Below are positions 26,787 through 38,175 of a DNA stretch of 64,000 nucleotides, piece by piece. The stretch lies in NCBI RefSeq assembly GCF_005876835.1, contig NZ_PPSW01000016.1, forward strand, positions 62,001-126,000, in the 5' to 3' direction. Each line of letters opens with the position of its first letter. Position 1 is the first letter of the stretch. The notes under the pieces were generated by a model. That model saw only the letters and a list, made by a program, of their open reading frames with translations, did no database searches and had not been told where the DNA came from. The position numbers and the translations under genes are program-made. The DNA is from Pseudoalteromonas phenolica (lineage in GTDB: Bacteria; Pseudomonadota; Gammaproteobacteria; Enterobacterales; Alteromonadaceae).

Positions 26787-27878
26787 TTAGGCGAGATGCT
26801 CTCTTGCGAGGTATTCGTGCGACTGCATCTCTTGTAAACGACTGATACAGCGCCTAAATTCAAAATTAAGTGTGCCATCGGTATATAACTCTGTGATCGG
26901 TGCGGCGGCTGAGATAATAAGTGTCACATTACGCTCATAAAATTCATCAACCAAAGCGATAAAACGTCTGGCAGCATCATCATTCTGCTGTCCCATCTGT
27001 TTTACATTAGAAAGGATCACAGTGTTGTATATACGACTGATCTCCATATAGTCTACTTGTGAACGCGCCGTTTCACAAATTTGTGTGAAATCGAACATCA
27101 CAATACTATCGGCAACTTTTCGGGTTTTGATCAAGCGCCCTTCGATTTCGATGGCTTCATCAAGTTTGCCCGGTTCAGGTGAGAGCTTATCAAAATACTC
27201 AAACAGGTTTTTATCTGCTTGTGCATCGAGCGGGCTGTGGAAGATTTCGGCTTGCTCTAACGTTCTCAAGCGATAATCAATGCCTGAGTCTACGTTGACG
27301 ACTTCGGTGTTTTCTTTCACTAGGGCGATGGCTGGTAAGAAACGAGCACGTTGCAGACCATTTCGATATAACTCGTCCGGTACTATATTAGAGGTCGCGA
27401 CTAAAATAATGTCACGTGCAAAGAGTGCCTGCATTAAACCACCAAGTAACATGGCATCGGTAATGTCCTGAACAAAAAACTCATCAAAACAAATGATATC
27501 TGTTTCTTTTTTGAAAATATCGGCCACAGTCTCAAGTGGATCTTTGACTTCTTTTAGCATTTTAAGCTCATCATGTACACGATGCATAAAACGGTGAAAA
27601 TGCACTCGCATTTTTCTGTCTGTCGGTAATGCCTCATAAAAGGTATCAACTAAGTATGTTTTACCGCGCCCTACGCCGCCCCAAAAATACAGGCCAGTAA
27701 TTTTTTGCTGTGGTTGACGATTAAATAAGCGAGAAAAGAAACCTTGGGGCTGTTCAGGTTGATTCACGATATCATCGTACAAACGCTGCAAATGCTTTAC
27801 TGCGTTTTCTTGTGCCGCATCATATTGAAAGTCATCTCGTTGTAGGTCTTGTTGATATTTTTCCCAAGGTGTCATCAT
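26787..27878 (-). CDS. zapE: Cell-division ATPase ZapE
   Basis: A 363-residue AFG1-family AAA-type ATPase that associates with the Z-ring in late division and under stress. The Walker A is GGVGRGKTYLVDTF near 67-80, Walker B is IICFDEFFVQDITDA, and VATSNIVPDELY and RRFIALVDEFYERN are typical. Its location divergent from zapG-degQ-degS is conserved in gammaproteobacteria. Confidence 0.95.
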   Translation of the reverse strand: MMTPWEKYQQDLQRDDFQYDAAQENAVKHLQRLYDDIVNQPEQPQGFFSRLFNRQPQQKITGLYFWGGVGRGKTYLVDTFYEALPTDRKMRVHFHRFMHRVHDELKMLKEVKDPLETVADIFKKETDIICFDEFFVQDITDAMLLGGLMQALFARDIILVATSNIVPDELYRNGLQRARFLPAIALVKENTEVVNVDSGIDYRLRTLEQAEIFHSPLDAQADKNLFEYFDKLSPEPGKLDEAIEIEGRLIKTRKVADSIVMFDFTQICETARSQVDYMEISRIYNTVILSNVKQMGQQNDDAARRFIALVDEFYERNVTLIISAAAPITELYTDGTLNFEFRRCISRLQEMQSHEYLAREHLA

Positions 27879-28028
27879 TTTTCACAAACTAAGCGTTTTT
27901 ATTTGAGGCATATATTAACACGCATCAAAACTCCGCGTATATTTAGCTGATAGTTTGAATTACATTTTTTATTACGTAGCCGAATAATTGCTACACTTAT
28001 AGAGCGCGTATTTTTAAGGAGACTCTCT

Positions 28029-28487
28029 ATGACAACATTTGCTTGGTTAGGATTAATTGTAGTAGTTGCTATTGCTGCATTTTTCTTAGGTTCAATGATC
28101 ACTAAAAAACAACTTAAGCATGACGATTTAGAACAACAAGTACAATCTGCAAAGCACGAATTAGAGCAATACCGCCAAGAAGTAGCAGATCACCTTGCAA
28201 GCACTAAGAAGTTAATGACTAAAATGCAAGACAGTTACTCACAGCTTTTAATCCATGTCGAAGAAACAGATAAAGCACTATTAAATGTTAAACCTGCTAT
28301 GCCTGATGAGCCTTTCTTCTCAAAAGAAACCACGGAGCAACTGCAAGCCTCGTTACAAAGCCGCCCAGAGCGCCGCCGTGAAGCGAAAAACGATACATTG
28401 TCAGCTCAACCAAGCGATTATGCCGAAGGTGAAACAGGTATTTTCTCTGGCGAAAGCTCAGAAGTTGAGCAATCAAAAGCCTCTTGA
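28029..28487 (+). CDS. zapG: Z-ring associated protein ZapG (YhcB/DUF1043)
   Basis: A 152-residue protein with one N-terminal transmembrane helix (about 3-21), then a coiled coil (about 24-80) rich in Lys, Glu and Gln. YhcB/ZapG links envelope growth, division and phospholipid or peptidoglycan balance. The C-terminal 60 residues are acidic, low complexity and variable. RBS AAGGAG precedes the ATG. Confidence 0.92.
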   Translation: MTTFAWLGLIVVVAIAAFFLGSMITKKQLKHDDLEQQVQSAKHELEQYRQEVADHLASTKKLMTKMQDSYSQLLIHVEETDKALLNVKPAMPDEPFFSKETTEQLQASLQSRPERRREAKNDTLSAQPSDYAEGETGIFSGESSEVEQSKAS

Positions 28488-28647
28488 TGAACTTTTTTTA
28501 GCCCCCATAGTCAGTAAGTACAGTTACCAAAAATGACGAACTGGTAAGAAAGCAAAAAGTTTACTTACCTATCATCAATGATATATGCCCGCTTTTTAAT
28601 GATTAAAAGAAAATGGGCGTTATTACTTTTCGGAGTACTTATTGACT

Positions 28648-30000
28648 ATGAAACTAAAACTATCGTTATTATCTGCTGCTATTTTTTCAACTGCCCTTTT
28701 TCTTTCTCCTACAGCAGTTGAAGCCAAACTTCCCGTTGCTGTAGACGGTCAATCATTGCCTACCCTAGCACCTATGCTTGAACGCGTTACGCCTGGCGTT
28801 GTCAGTATTCAGGTTTCTGGCGCAAAAGAAGTCCGCCGTCGTGTCGACCCATTCGACTACTTTTTTGGCAACCCTCAACCTCGTAACCAAAAACGTCCAT
28901 TCAGTGGTTTAGGTTCGGGTGTGATTATTGATGCTGATGAAGGATACGTAGTTACAAACAGCCATGTTATTGATGAAGCCGACAAAATTATTGTTACTTT
29001 GAAAGATGGACGAGAATTTGATGCTAAGTTGGTTGGTCGTGATAAAGAGTCTGACATCGCATTACTTGAAATCGACGCGGACAATCTTACTGAGGTAAAA
29101 CTAGCTAACTCTGACAAGTTACGTGTAGGTGACTTCTCGGTTGCTATCGGCAACCCATTTGGTTTAAGTCATACAGTGACATCAGGTATTGTCAGTGCGC
29201 TTGGTCGTAGTGGCTTAAACATCGAAGGCTATGAAGACTTTATTCAAACCGATGCGGCAATTAACCAAGGTAACTCAGGGGGTGCCTTAGTAAATCTGAA
29301 TGGTGAACTAATAGGTATTAATACTGCCATTCTTGGCGCTTCGGGCGGTAATGTCGGTATCGGCTTTGCCATACCATCTAATATGATGAAGAACCTGGTT
29401 GATCAAATTATCGAATTTGGTCAAGTACGTCGAGGCTCTCTAGGTATTATTGGTCGCACATTAGATGCAGGCCTTGCTAAAGCACAAGGTTTAGAAGTTC
29501 AGCAAGGTGCCTTTGTTATGCAAATAGTAAAAGACTCAGCGGCAAGCGAAGCCGGTATTAAGGCCAATGATGTGATTGTCAGCCTGAATGGTGATGAGAT
29601 CCAAAGCTTCGAAGAACTTAGAGGAAAAATCGCCACCATAGGTGAAGGTAGAACCATTGAGCTCGGTGTGTTCCGCGATGGTAGAAAACGTACTATAGAA
29701 GTAACGCTTAAAGGCCAAGGCGAACTGCAAGCTCAAGCAGATAAGGTGCACCCAATGCTACGTGGTGCTGTGCTGGAAAGTGGCGAGCGTAACGGCAACC
29801 AAGGTGTCATTGTCTCTAGTATCGAAGAGCGCTCACCAGCTCTGCGAGTTGGCCTTGAAGAAGGTGATGTGATCATGCAAGTAAATCGTCAGCGCGTTAA
29901 GAACATTCGCGATATGAGCAACTTAATCGAAGACATTCAAGGCAACATCGTATTGGGAATTAAACGCGGACGAGACTCTGTGTTCATTCTAATTCAATAA
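28648..30000 (+). CDS. degQ: Periplasmic Do-family serine endoprotease
   Basis: A 450-residue periplasmic protease/chaperone with a signal peptide ending near VEA, a trypsin-like domain with triad His106, Asp136 and Ser210 (GNSGGAL), and two PDZ domains (about 255-345 and 360-445). Two PDZ domains exclude DegS. DegQ is preferred over DegP by the degQ-degS tandem. The start is uncertain: ATG 28648 is used, but an in-frame TTG at 28642 is closer to the optimal distance from GGAG at 28632. A terminator follows. Confidence 0.93.
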   Translation: MKLKLSLLSAAIFSTALFLSPTAVEAKLPVAVDGQSLPTLAPMLERVTPGVVSIQVSGAKEVRRRVDPFDYFFGNPQPRNQKRPFSGLGSGVIIDADEGYVVTNSHVIDEADKIIVTLKDGREFDAKLVGRDKESDIALLEIDADNLTEVKLANSDKLRVGDFSVAIGNPFGLSHTVTSGIVSALGRSGLNIEGYEDFIQTDAAINQGNSGGALVNLNGELIGINTAILGASGGNVGIGFAIPSNMMKNLVDQIIEFGQVRRGSLGIIGRTLDAGLAKAQGLEVQQGAFVMQIVKDSAASEAGIKANDVIVSLNGDEIQSFEELRGKIATIGEGRTIELGVFRDGRKRTIEVTLKGQGELQAQADKVHPMLRGAVLESGERNGNQGVIVSSIEERSPALRVGLEEGDVIMQVNRQRVKNIRDMSNLIEDIQGNIVLGIKRGRDSVFILIQ

Positions 30001-30022
30001 CTTGTTTTAAGTTTTAGCTAAT

Positions 30023-30055
30023 AAAAATGCAGCGTCTTATTGTCGCTGCATTTTT
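30023..30055 (+). terminator. Intrinsic terminator between degQ and degS
   Basis: AAAAATGCAGCG pairs with CGCTGCATTTTT around a nine-base loop, 22 bases after the degQ stop. It suggests degS has its own promoter in the 70 bases before 30124. Confidence 0.9.
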
Positions 30056-30123
30056 ATTTGTGCCATCATTACTATTCTGCTTTCAGTAAGATAAAATAAC
30101 TGTTTGTTGTGTAATGAATAAAA

Positions 30124-31221
30124 ATGAGCGATGGCGTGCTAAAACTTTTTAAATTTATTCTTCCCCCTCTGTTTGTCGGCCTTGGGATCGCATTTTTAGT
30201 GGTTTGGTTATCACCAAACCTAAAAAGCGTCGTTTTACCAAAGCTCGCGATGCCAAGCCATTACACCAGCAGCCATATGAGCTTTGCCGACTCAGTCGCT
30301 AAAGCCTCACCTGCCGTAGTAACGATTTTTTCTGAAAGTATTTCATCCATGCCTCGATACCAAAGACGTAACACCACACAAGAACTCGGGTCTGGTGTGA
30401 TTATGTCGAGCGATGGCTATATTCTGACAAACTACCATGTGGTTAATGACGCAGACCAAATCATGGTCATCTTGACTGACGGTAGACGCTTCTATGATGT
30501 ACAAGTCATCGGCTTTGATACCATCACCGATCTCGCTTTGCTAAAAATTCCAGGCCAACACCTGCCTGTAATCCCAACCGACGATGAGTTTATTCCTCGC
30601 GTGGGCGATGTAGTTTTAGCGATTGGTAACCCACTTAATTTAGGCCAAACCATTACCCAAGGCGTGATCAGTGCCACAGGTAAGCAAACACTCACTGATA
30701 GCCAATATAACAATTTGCTGCAAATGGATGCGGCTGTGAATGTGGGCAATTCAGGGGGGGCTTTAGTTAACTCAAACGGTACTCTCGTTGGTATTACCTC
30801 AGCACAATTCAGAACTCGCTTAAATATAGACATACAAGGGATCTCCTTCGCCGTACCTTACCAATTAGCTAAGCAAGTCATGCAAAGGCTTATTGCGGAT
30901 GGTCGAGTCGTTCGCGGGTACTTAGGTTTTAGAGGCACAGCCGTTGATAGCTCAGGTAATGAAGTAACCGATTTATATACTCCGATTGTTGGTTTGTTGA
31001 TCAGCGAACTGGACCCGTTAGGCCCTGCTTGGCAAGCGGGTATGCAAGATAGAGATATTATTGTTAAAGTTGCTGGTCAATCGATTTCTAACCCACAAAA
31101 AACATTACAGTTTATTGGTAATACTAAGCCTGGCACTGAACTTGAGTTTGAGGTACTGAGAAATGGTGAACACCAAACTATTACTTTGACTGTTGCTGAG
31201 CTAGAAATTAACACCAACTAA
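30124..31221 (+). CDS. degS: Inner-membrane site-1 protease of the sigma-E response
   Basis: A 365-residue protease that senses unfolded porins and starts cleavage of RseA. It has an N-terminal membrane anchor (about 10-30), the triad His105, Asp136 and Ser210 (GNSGGALVN), and a single PDZ domain (about 260-355) that binds porin C-termini. The length and single PDZ domain distinguish it from DegQ. A terminator follows. Confidence 0.94.
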   Translation: MSDGVLKLFKFILPPLFVGLGIAFLVVWLSPNLKSVVLPKLAMPSHYTSSHMSFADSVAKASPAVVTIFSESISSMPRYQRRNTTQELGSGVIMSSDGYILTNYHVVNDADQIMVILTDGRRFYDVQVIGFDTITDLALLKIPGQHLPVIPTDDEFIPRVGDVVLAIGNPLNLGQTITQGVISATGKQTLTDSQYNNLLQMDAAVNVGNSGGALVNSNGTLVGITSAQFRTRLNIDIQGISFAVPYQLAKQVMQRLIADGRVVRGYLGFRGTAVDSSGNEVTDLYTPIVGLLISELDPLGPAWQAGMQDRDIIVKVAGQSISNPQKTLQFIGNTKPGTELEFEVLRNGEHQTITLTVAELEINTN

Positions 31222-31263
31222 TTCAATTCGTGAACTCAGCTAATTCATACCAAAACATATACA

Positions 31264-31297
31264 AAAAAAGCGACCTACTCATATAGGTCGCTTTTTT
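31264..31297. terminator. Bidirectional terminator between degS and murA
   Basis: A stem of AAAAAAGCGACCTA with its complement around a short loop, T-rich on both sides, lies between the convergent degS and murA genes. Confidence 0.92.
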
Positions 31298-31365
31298 AAT
31301 TTAGAATATAAAAGCTGTAATACCAATTCTCTTAATTAGGTGTTCTACTTTGAGGATTGATATAA

Positions 31366-32893
<1,528 letters not shown>

Positions 32894-32898
32894 TAGAT

Positions 32899-33195
32899 TC
32901 ACTCAAATAAGTTAGATACCTGACCCAACTCCATCAATTTATGCAGTTGCTCAGGTATATTTTTCAGCTCAAGGCGCTTACCTTGGCGTTGCAAAAGACC
33001 TAAAGAGTGAATTAACCAAGCTAAGCCCGCCGTGTCAACCCTAGAAACCTCAGAAAGGTCAAAATATAGGACTGACTGCGTACTTTGTAGCTGTTGGTTA
33101 AGAAGGCGTTCATCTATTAAGCTATTTCGGGTTAATTCTCCCTTAATCGCTACCACACCTTCTTGTTGAGGTGAAAACTGCAAATTAGTTGCCAT
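32899..33195 (-). CDS. mlaB: STAS-domain Mla component
   Basis: A 98-residue cytoplasmic STAS protein that binds the ATPase MlaF and stabilises the MlaFEDB complex. The central signature is [23 protein letters not shown]. Overlaps the end of mlaC. Three consecutive possible starts exist (GTG 33201, ATG 33198, ATG 33195); the third is best spaced after AGAGG. Confidence 0.93.
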   Translation of the reverse strand: MATNLQFSPQQEGVVAIKGELTRNSLIDERLLNQQLQSTQSVLYFDLSEVSRVDTAGLAWLIHSLGLLQRQGKRLELKNIPEQLHKLMELGQVSNLFE

Positions 33196-33859
33196 CATCA
33201 CCTCTGAATTGAACTGGTAAACGGCTCTTTTTATCTAGAAGATCGATGACATGTTCGATACCTTGTTGACGTAGCACACCATGTAATTCAGTTTGTTTCG
33301 CATCAAGTAATGAAATACCCTCTGCCATCATGTCATATGCACGCCACTCATTGCCTTTTCCTTTGCGCACCTTGAAGTCGATTTTAATATCTGGCTTACC
33401 TGGCTCAACAATACGAGTTTTCACAACTGCAACGTCATCTCCATCAAAACTGCGGGCTTCTCCGAACTCCACCTTTTGATTTTTATACTGGGTAAACACA
33501 CCGGCATAAGTTGCTACTAAATAGCGCTGAAATACATCAATGAATGTTTTAATATGCTCAACTGCCTGCTTTTTCTCAGCTGGATCTGTCATGGTACGTA
33601 CTTTTTGAATATAGCTACCAAGCACGCGATAAGCCGCATACTTGTAATCTACATATGGCATCAGCTCTTGTTCAACAATAACGCGTAAGTGCTCTTTATT
33701 TGTAGAAATAATGCCTTGGTCTTTTGCAACACGTTTAAAGGTGTTATCAGCAACCTGCTCAACCATTTTATAAGGATTGGTTAAATCCACCTCTGGTGCT
33801 GCCAGCACTTGAGCAGACATCACTAAACCTGCTGCAACCATTAAAAACTTCTTAAACAT
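33185..33859 (-). CDS. mlaC: Periplasmic phospholipid carrier MlaC
   Basis: A 224-residue soluble periplasmic protein that shuttles phospholipid between the MlaA-OmpC complex at the outer membrane and MlaFEDB. It has a signal peptide (FKKFLMVAAGLVMSAQVLAAPE) and a Tol-tol-Ttg2 domain with MPYVDYKYAAYRVLG and DIKIDFKVRKGKGNEWRAYDMMAEGISLL. It follows mlaD by two bases. Confidence 0.95.
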   Translation of the reverse strand: MFKKFLMVAAGLVMSAQVLAAPEVDLTNPYKMVEQVADNTFKRVAKDQGIISTNKEHLRVIVEQELMPYVDYKYAAYRVLGSYIQKVRTMTDPAEKKQAVEHIKTFIDVFQRYLVATYAGVFTQYKNQKVEFGEARSFDGDDVAVVKTRIVEPGKPDIKIDFKVRKGKGNEWRAYDMMAEGISLLDAKQTELHGVLRQQGIEHVIDLLDKKSRLPVQFRGDDGN

Positions 33860-33861
33860 GA

Positions 33862-34407
33862 TTATTCCCCACCTTGGTTAAACAGGAATTGACCAATTAG
33901 TTCTTCAAGTACCAGTGCCGACTTAGTATCAGTCAGCATGTCACCATTTTTAAGTGCGACACTTTCAACACCGAATAAGTCATCTAATTCAGAGCCTGCA
34001 TTACTTGTCACCTCATTCCCTAAACAACTTTGCTTCGCTGATTCAGCAGCAATAACTGGTGAAAGGCCAAGGTACTGCTCACCTAAAATGCCTGATGTTA
34101 AAATAGAGACCGAGGTTGTATCAGAAAACTGACACTCGTAGCTCGCATCAATACTCATATTCACAACAGGTAAAAACTCTTGCGGGTGAATGTAAATACT
34201 TTCAACGCGACCAATCACGACACCACCCACTTTAATGGGTGCACGTGTTTTTAGAGAGCCAATGTTTTCAAATTTAGCGCTCAGCGTGTATGTATCACCA
34301 TTACCACTGATCCCTGAGTTTGCGACTTTAAGCGCTAAAATAGCAAACGCTGCCACGCCAAGTGCGACAAATAAGCCAACTAAAATTTCTATTTTCCGTG
34401 TATTCAT
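33862..34407 (-). CDS. mlaD: MCE-domain protein MlaD
   Basis: A 181-residue inner-membrane protein that forms a hexameric ring on top of MlaE. An N-terminal helix (about 7-26) is followed by an MCE domain (about 38-115) with YTLSAKFENIGSLKTRAPIKVGGVVIGRV, and the C-terminal helical part (about 135-178). Normal length for the family. Lies between mlaE and mlaC. Confidence 0.95.
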   Translation of the reverse strand: MNTRKIEILVGLFVALGVAAFAILALKVANSGISGNGDTYTLSAKFENIGSLKTRAPIKVGGVVIGRVESIYIHPQEFLPVVNMSIDASYECQFSDTTSVSILTSGILGEQYLGLSPVIAAESAKQSCLGNEVTSNAGSELDDLFGVESVALKNGDMLTDTKSALVLEELIGQFLFNQGGE

Positions 34408-34422
34408 AATTTCTCAAAACCC

Positions 34423-35199
34423 TTAACTTGAAAACATCACCGCTGTTAATAAAAAGTCGAAACCTAAAACGGCCAGCGACGAATGAACAACTGTTTCTGT
34501 GGTCGCTTTACTGATCCCTTCTGATGTAGGAACACAGTCGTATCCTTTGTAAAGCGCAATCCATGTCACGATCAGTGCAAAAACGAAGCTCTTGATCATG
34601 CCATTTAAAATATCTTGCTGGAACGACACCTGAGACTGCATGATTGACCAGAAGCTGCCTGAATCGACACCTAACCAATCTACGCCTACTAAGTGCGCCC
34701 CAATAATTGCAACGGCTGAAAATATCAGTGCCAACAGCGGCATACTGATAAAACCAGCCCAAAAACGCGGCGCTACGACCCTTTTAAGTGGGTCAATTGC
34801 CATCATTTCTAGGCTTGATAACTGCTCGGTTGCTTTCATCAAACCAATTTCGGCGGTTAATGCACTGCCCGCTCGACCGGCAAATAATAGTGCAGTTACA
34901 ACCGGACCCAACTCTCGCAGTAGACTCAGTGCAACCAAAGGACCTAAGCTGTCTTCAGCGCCGTACCCCACCAAAACAGTATAACCTTGTAAAGCCAGTA
35001 CCATACCGATGAATAAGCCCGACACCATGATGATCAATAATGATTGATGACCTACCATGTAAAGCTGCTTAATTAACAGCGGCGTGCCTTTTTTAAAATT
35101 AGGCATGCTAAGTAAGGCGCCCAATAACATACGTGTTGCACGCCCTAATGAGGCAAAACGACTCAGTGTTTTATGGCCTAGTGCTTGTAAAAAATCCAT
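34423..35199 (-). CDS. mlaE: Phospholipid ABC permease MlaE
   Basis: A 258-residue permease that forms the dimeric membrane core of MlaFEDB. It has about five transmembrane helices and the family motif [42 protein letters not shown]. The start overlaps the mlaF stop by one base. Confidence 0.96.
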   Translation of the reverse strand: MDFLQALGHKTLSRFASLGRATRMLLGALLSMPNFKKGTPLLIKQLYMVGHQSLLIIMVSGLFIGMVLALQGYTVLVGYGAEDSLGPLVALSLLRELGPVVTALLFAGRAGSALTAEIGLMKATEQLSSLEMMAIDPLKRVVAPRFWAGFISMPLLALIFSAVAIIGAHLVGVDWLGVDSGSFWSIMQSQVSFQQDILNGMIKSFVFALIVTWIALYKGYDCVPTSEGISKATTETVVHSSLAVLGFDFLLTAVMFSS

Positions 35200-36005
35200 T
35201 ATTGCTGGGCTCCTAGTAACAATTCATCTTCGTAAGGCGCAGCTTTAAAGTGGAAAGGCACTGGACCGTCTGATAACCCTTTTAAGAATTGCTGCACCAG
35301 TGGCGAACTATGTTGCAACATCTGCTCTGGCGTACCCGTGCCAATCACGCCTTGTTCAGCAATAATCACCACATGATCGGCAATACTCAGTACTTCTGTT
35401 ACATCGTGCGTTACGATTAAAGAAGACAAACCTAACACTTGATTAAGCGACTTGATCAGGCGTACTAACACGCCCATTGAAATTGGATCTTGTCCAGCAA
35501 ACGGTTCATCGTACATGATGAGCTCAGGATCTAAGGCTATTGAGCGTGCTAGTGCTGCACGTCTTGCCATACCACCAGATAATTCTGACGGCATTAAATC
35601 TCTGGCACCACGAAGACCGACAGCTTGAAGCTTCATAAGCACAACAAGGCGAATTAGTTCTTCACTTAACTGCGTATGTTCTCTAAGAGGAAAAGCGATA
35701 TTGTCGAATACTGACATATCTGTAAAAAGCGCACCGCTTTGAAAGAGCATACTCATTTTCGTACGGGCTTCGTAAAGTTCAGCACGGGTCATACCCGGTA
35801 CACTTTGCCCTTCAAATGTAATATCGCCACTATCTGGCTTTAATTGACCACCAATAAGGCGCAACATGGTGGTTTTACCAATACCACTCGGGCCCATAAT
35901 TGCGGTTATCTTCCCCTTTGGTACCGAGAAACTCATGTTCTTATAGATGGTCCTATCACCTCTGGAGAAAGTTACATCCTTGATTTCGATAATTGATTGC
36001 GACAA
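35199..36005 (-). CDS. mlaF: Phospholipid ABC ATPase MlaF
   Basis: A 268-residue ATPase that powers Mla lipid transport. It has Walker [10 protein letters not shown], signature [14 protein letters not shown], Walker [15 protein letters not shown] and the H-loop VTHD. The start is taken as TTG at 36005 because GGAG lies six bases upstream and the protein then begins MSQSIIEI, like relatives. The in-frame ATG at 36044 has no Shine-Dalgarno and would add 13 residues. First gene of the operon. Confidence 0.94.
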   Translation of the reverse strand: MSQSIIEIKDVTFSRGDRTIYKNMSFSVPKGKITAIMGPSGIGKTTMLRLIGGQLKPDSGDITFEGQSVPGMTRAELYEARTKMSMLFQSGALFTDMSVFDNIAFPLREHTQLSEELIRLVVLMKLQAVGLRGARDLMPSELSGGMARRAALARSIALDPELIMYDEPFAGQDPISMGVLVRLIKSLNQVLGLSSLIVTHDVTEVLSIADHVVIIAEQGVIGTGTPEQMLQHSSPLVQQFLKGLSDGPVPFHFKAAPYEDELLLGAQQ

Positions 36006-36229
36006 GTCGCGCTCCACATTCTGGTTCACCAATTTGTATATCATACTTTTTTTTGGTTTTAGTGTGAAAAGAGAATTCGTAAAATTTTGTAAGCGATAGA
36101 TACAGCTCTGCTTTAGTAATAGCTCACTTCATGAATAAAGCTTTTTACCTAGCGTTTTGTTTATACTTTTTTTTATGCTTTTGATACTATTTGCCGCAAT
36201 TTTGTTTTCGTTGTTGGCATATTCTTTTT

Positions 36230-37189
36230 ATGATTTTATCTTTCATCATTTTGATACTTGGTTTTGCCGCGTTAGTTTGGAGTGCGGACCGCTTTGTCTT
36301 TGGCGCGGCAGCATTGGCAAGAAATTTCGGTGTACCGACATTAATCGTAGGTTTAACTATAGTAGCAATGGGCTCATCGGCTCCGGAAATGATGGTTGCA
36401 GCGCAGGCTGCTTTTGCAGATAAAACAGATACCGCAGTAGGTAATGCGGTGGGCTCGAACATCGCCAATATATTACTGGTATTAGGTATTACCGCACTAT
36501 TGCGTCCACTTTCAGTTGGCTCTGGTATCTTAAAACGCGAAATGCCATTACTTGTAATTGTCTCTTTAGGTGCTTGGTTCATCGTCAGTGACAATCACTT
36601 TAGTCGCACTGAGGGCCTGGTTTTATTTGCTGGCTTTATCACTTTTCTCGCAACCTTACTCATTTTAACCAAACGCTCAGGCAACCAAGACGATGACCCT
36701 TTAGTTGCTGAAGCATGTGATGAAGTACCTAATGATGTACCAACCAACAAAGCTATTTTATGGTTAGTCGTGGGTATGATCATGCTTCCTATTAGCTCAG
36801 GTTACCTTATTGATGCAGCCGTTGATATTGCCAAATATTTTGGTATGAGCGACTTATTAATTGGCCTGACAATCATTGCGGTTGGTACCAGTCTTCCTGA
36901 ACTAGCAGCCTGTATTGCTGGCGTACTTAAAAACGAAGACGACCTAGCAATGGGTAACATCATTGGCTCAAATATTTTTAATATTCTCGCAGTGCTTTCT
37001 ATAGCGGGGATCTTAAATCCGGCAGATATAGATGCAAACATAGCACAACGCGACATTTACATTATGCTAGGCGCGACGTTCATCTTAATCGCGATGAGCC
37101 TAAGCCTCAAAGGCACTCGCCGCATCAACCGCGTTGAAGGGGGCCTGCTTCTTGCCGCGTTCATCGGGTACATGTATTACATTATTTAG
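36230..37189 (+). CDS. CaCA-family calcium/sodium antiporter (YrbG-like)
   Basis: A 319-residue inner-membrane exchanger with about ten transmembrane helices in two homologous halves. The alpha repeats are seen as VGLTIVAMGSSAPEMMVA...GNAVGSNIANILLVLG and IGLTIIAVGTSLPELAACI...GNIIGSNIFNILAVL. The ATG at 36230 is used; a TTG at 36191 would add a Cys-rich leader before the first helix. It is the first gene of the plus-strand LPS cluster, as yrbG is in E. coli. Confidence 0.92.
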   Translation: MILSFIILILGFAALVWSADRFVFGAAALARNFGVPTLIVGLTIVAMGSSAPEMMVAAQAAFADKTDTAVGNAVGSNIANILLVLGITALLRPLSVGSGILKREMPLLVIVSLGAWFIVSDNHFSRTEGLVLFAGFITFLATLLILTKRSGNQDDDPLVAEACDEVPNDVPTNKAILWLVVGMIMLPISSGYLIDAAVDIAKYFGMSDLLIGLTIIAVGTSLPELAACIAGVLKNEDDLAMGNIIGSNIFNILAVLSIAGILNPADIDANIAQRDIYIMLGATFILIAMSLSLKGTRRINRVEGGLLLAAFIGYMYYII

Positions 37190-37203
37190 TTGTTGGAGTG
37201 CAC

Positions 37204-38175
37204 ATGACTGCTGAACAATTTACTAAAACGGCTTTAAATGTCATCGATATTGAAAAACAAGCCATTGATGAAATTACACAATATATTGATGAAAGCTTTG
37301 TTGAAGCATGCCAAGCTGTTTTTGACTGCCAGGGCAGAACCATAGTCATTGGGATGGGTAAATCTGGGCACATAGGTAACAAAATAGCTGCGACGCTGGC
37401 CAGTACGGGCACCCCCGCTTTTTTTGTTCACCCAGGTGAAGCAAGCCACGGTGATCTAGGAATGATCACCAAAGACGATGTGGTATTACTGATCTCAAAT
37501 TCGGGAGAGACCAGCGAAGTTGTCAATATTATTCCTGTTATAAAGCGCATTGGTGCAAAAACCATTGCTATGACAGGCAACCCTACATCTTCAATGGCTA
37601 ACCTTTCAGATATTCATCTATGTATCGCGGTCTCGAAAGAAGCTTGCCCACTAGGGTTAGCGCCAACAGCGAGTACGACGGCCACACTGGTCATGGGTGA
37701 TGCACTTGCCGTTGCCCTACTAGAAGCACGCGGTTTTACTGCCGATGATTTTGCTCTTTCTCATCCTGGTGGTTCACTCGGTCGACGTTTATTACTTACA
37801 TTAGACGACATCATGCATCAAGGTGAGCAAATGCCAATTATTGAAACAGGTAAACTCATCAAAGATGCGTTATTTGAAATCTCGAGCAAAGGCTTAGGCA
37901 TGACTGCAATTGTCGATGAACAAGGCATTCTGGCCGGTATTTTTACCGACGGAGACTTACGCCGTATTATTGAGCAAAAACTCGATTTGCACAGCGCAAA
38001 AATTGATGATGCAATGACGGTCAAATGTACAACAGCAAAAGCTGATATGCTTGCGGCTGAGGCGTTAAATATCATGGAAAACAAGCGTATTAATGGTTTA
38101 ATCGTGGTTGATGAAACTAATCGCCCGATTGGCGCTCTGAACATGCAAGACTTATTAAAAGCAGGGGTTATTTAA
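37204..38175 (+). CDS. kdsD: D-arabinose 5-phosphate isomerase
   Basis: A 323-residue enzyme that converts ribulose 5-phosphate to arabinose 5-phosphate for Kdo synthesis. It has a SIS domain (about 35-180; IVIGMGKSGHIGNKIAATLASTGTPAFFVHP, SNSGETSE) and two CBS domains (about 205-320). The start at ATG 37204 has TTGGAG upstream; GTG at 37198 is less likely. It precedes kdsC directly. Confidence 0.96.
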   Translation: MTAEQFTKTALNVIDIEKQAIDEITQYIDESFVEACQAVFDCQGRTIVIGMGKSGHIGNKIAATLASTGTPAFFVHPGEASHGDLGMITKDDVVLLISNSGETSEVVNIIPVIKRIGAKTIAMTGNPTSSMANLSDIHLCIAVSKEACPLGLAPTASTTATLVMGDALAVALLEARGFTADDFALSHPGGSLGRRLLLTLDDIMHQGEQMPIIETGKLIKDALFEISSKGLGMTAIVDEQGILAGIFTDGDLRRIIEQKLDLHSAKIDDAMTVKCTTAKADMLAAEALNIMENKRINGLIVVDETNRPIGALNMQDLLKAGVI

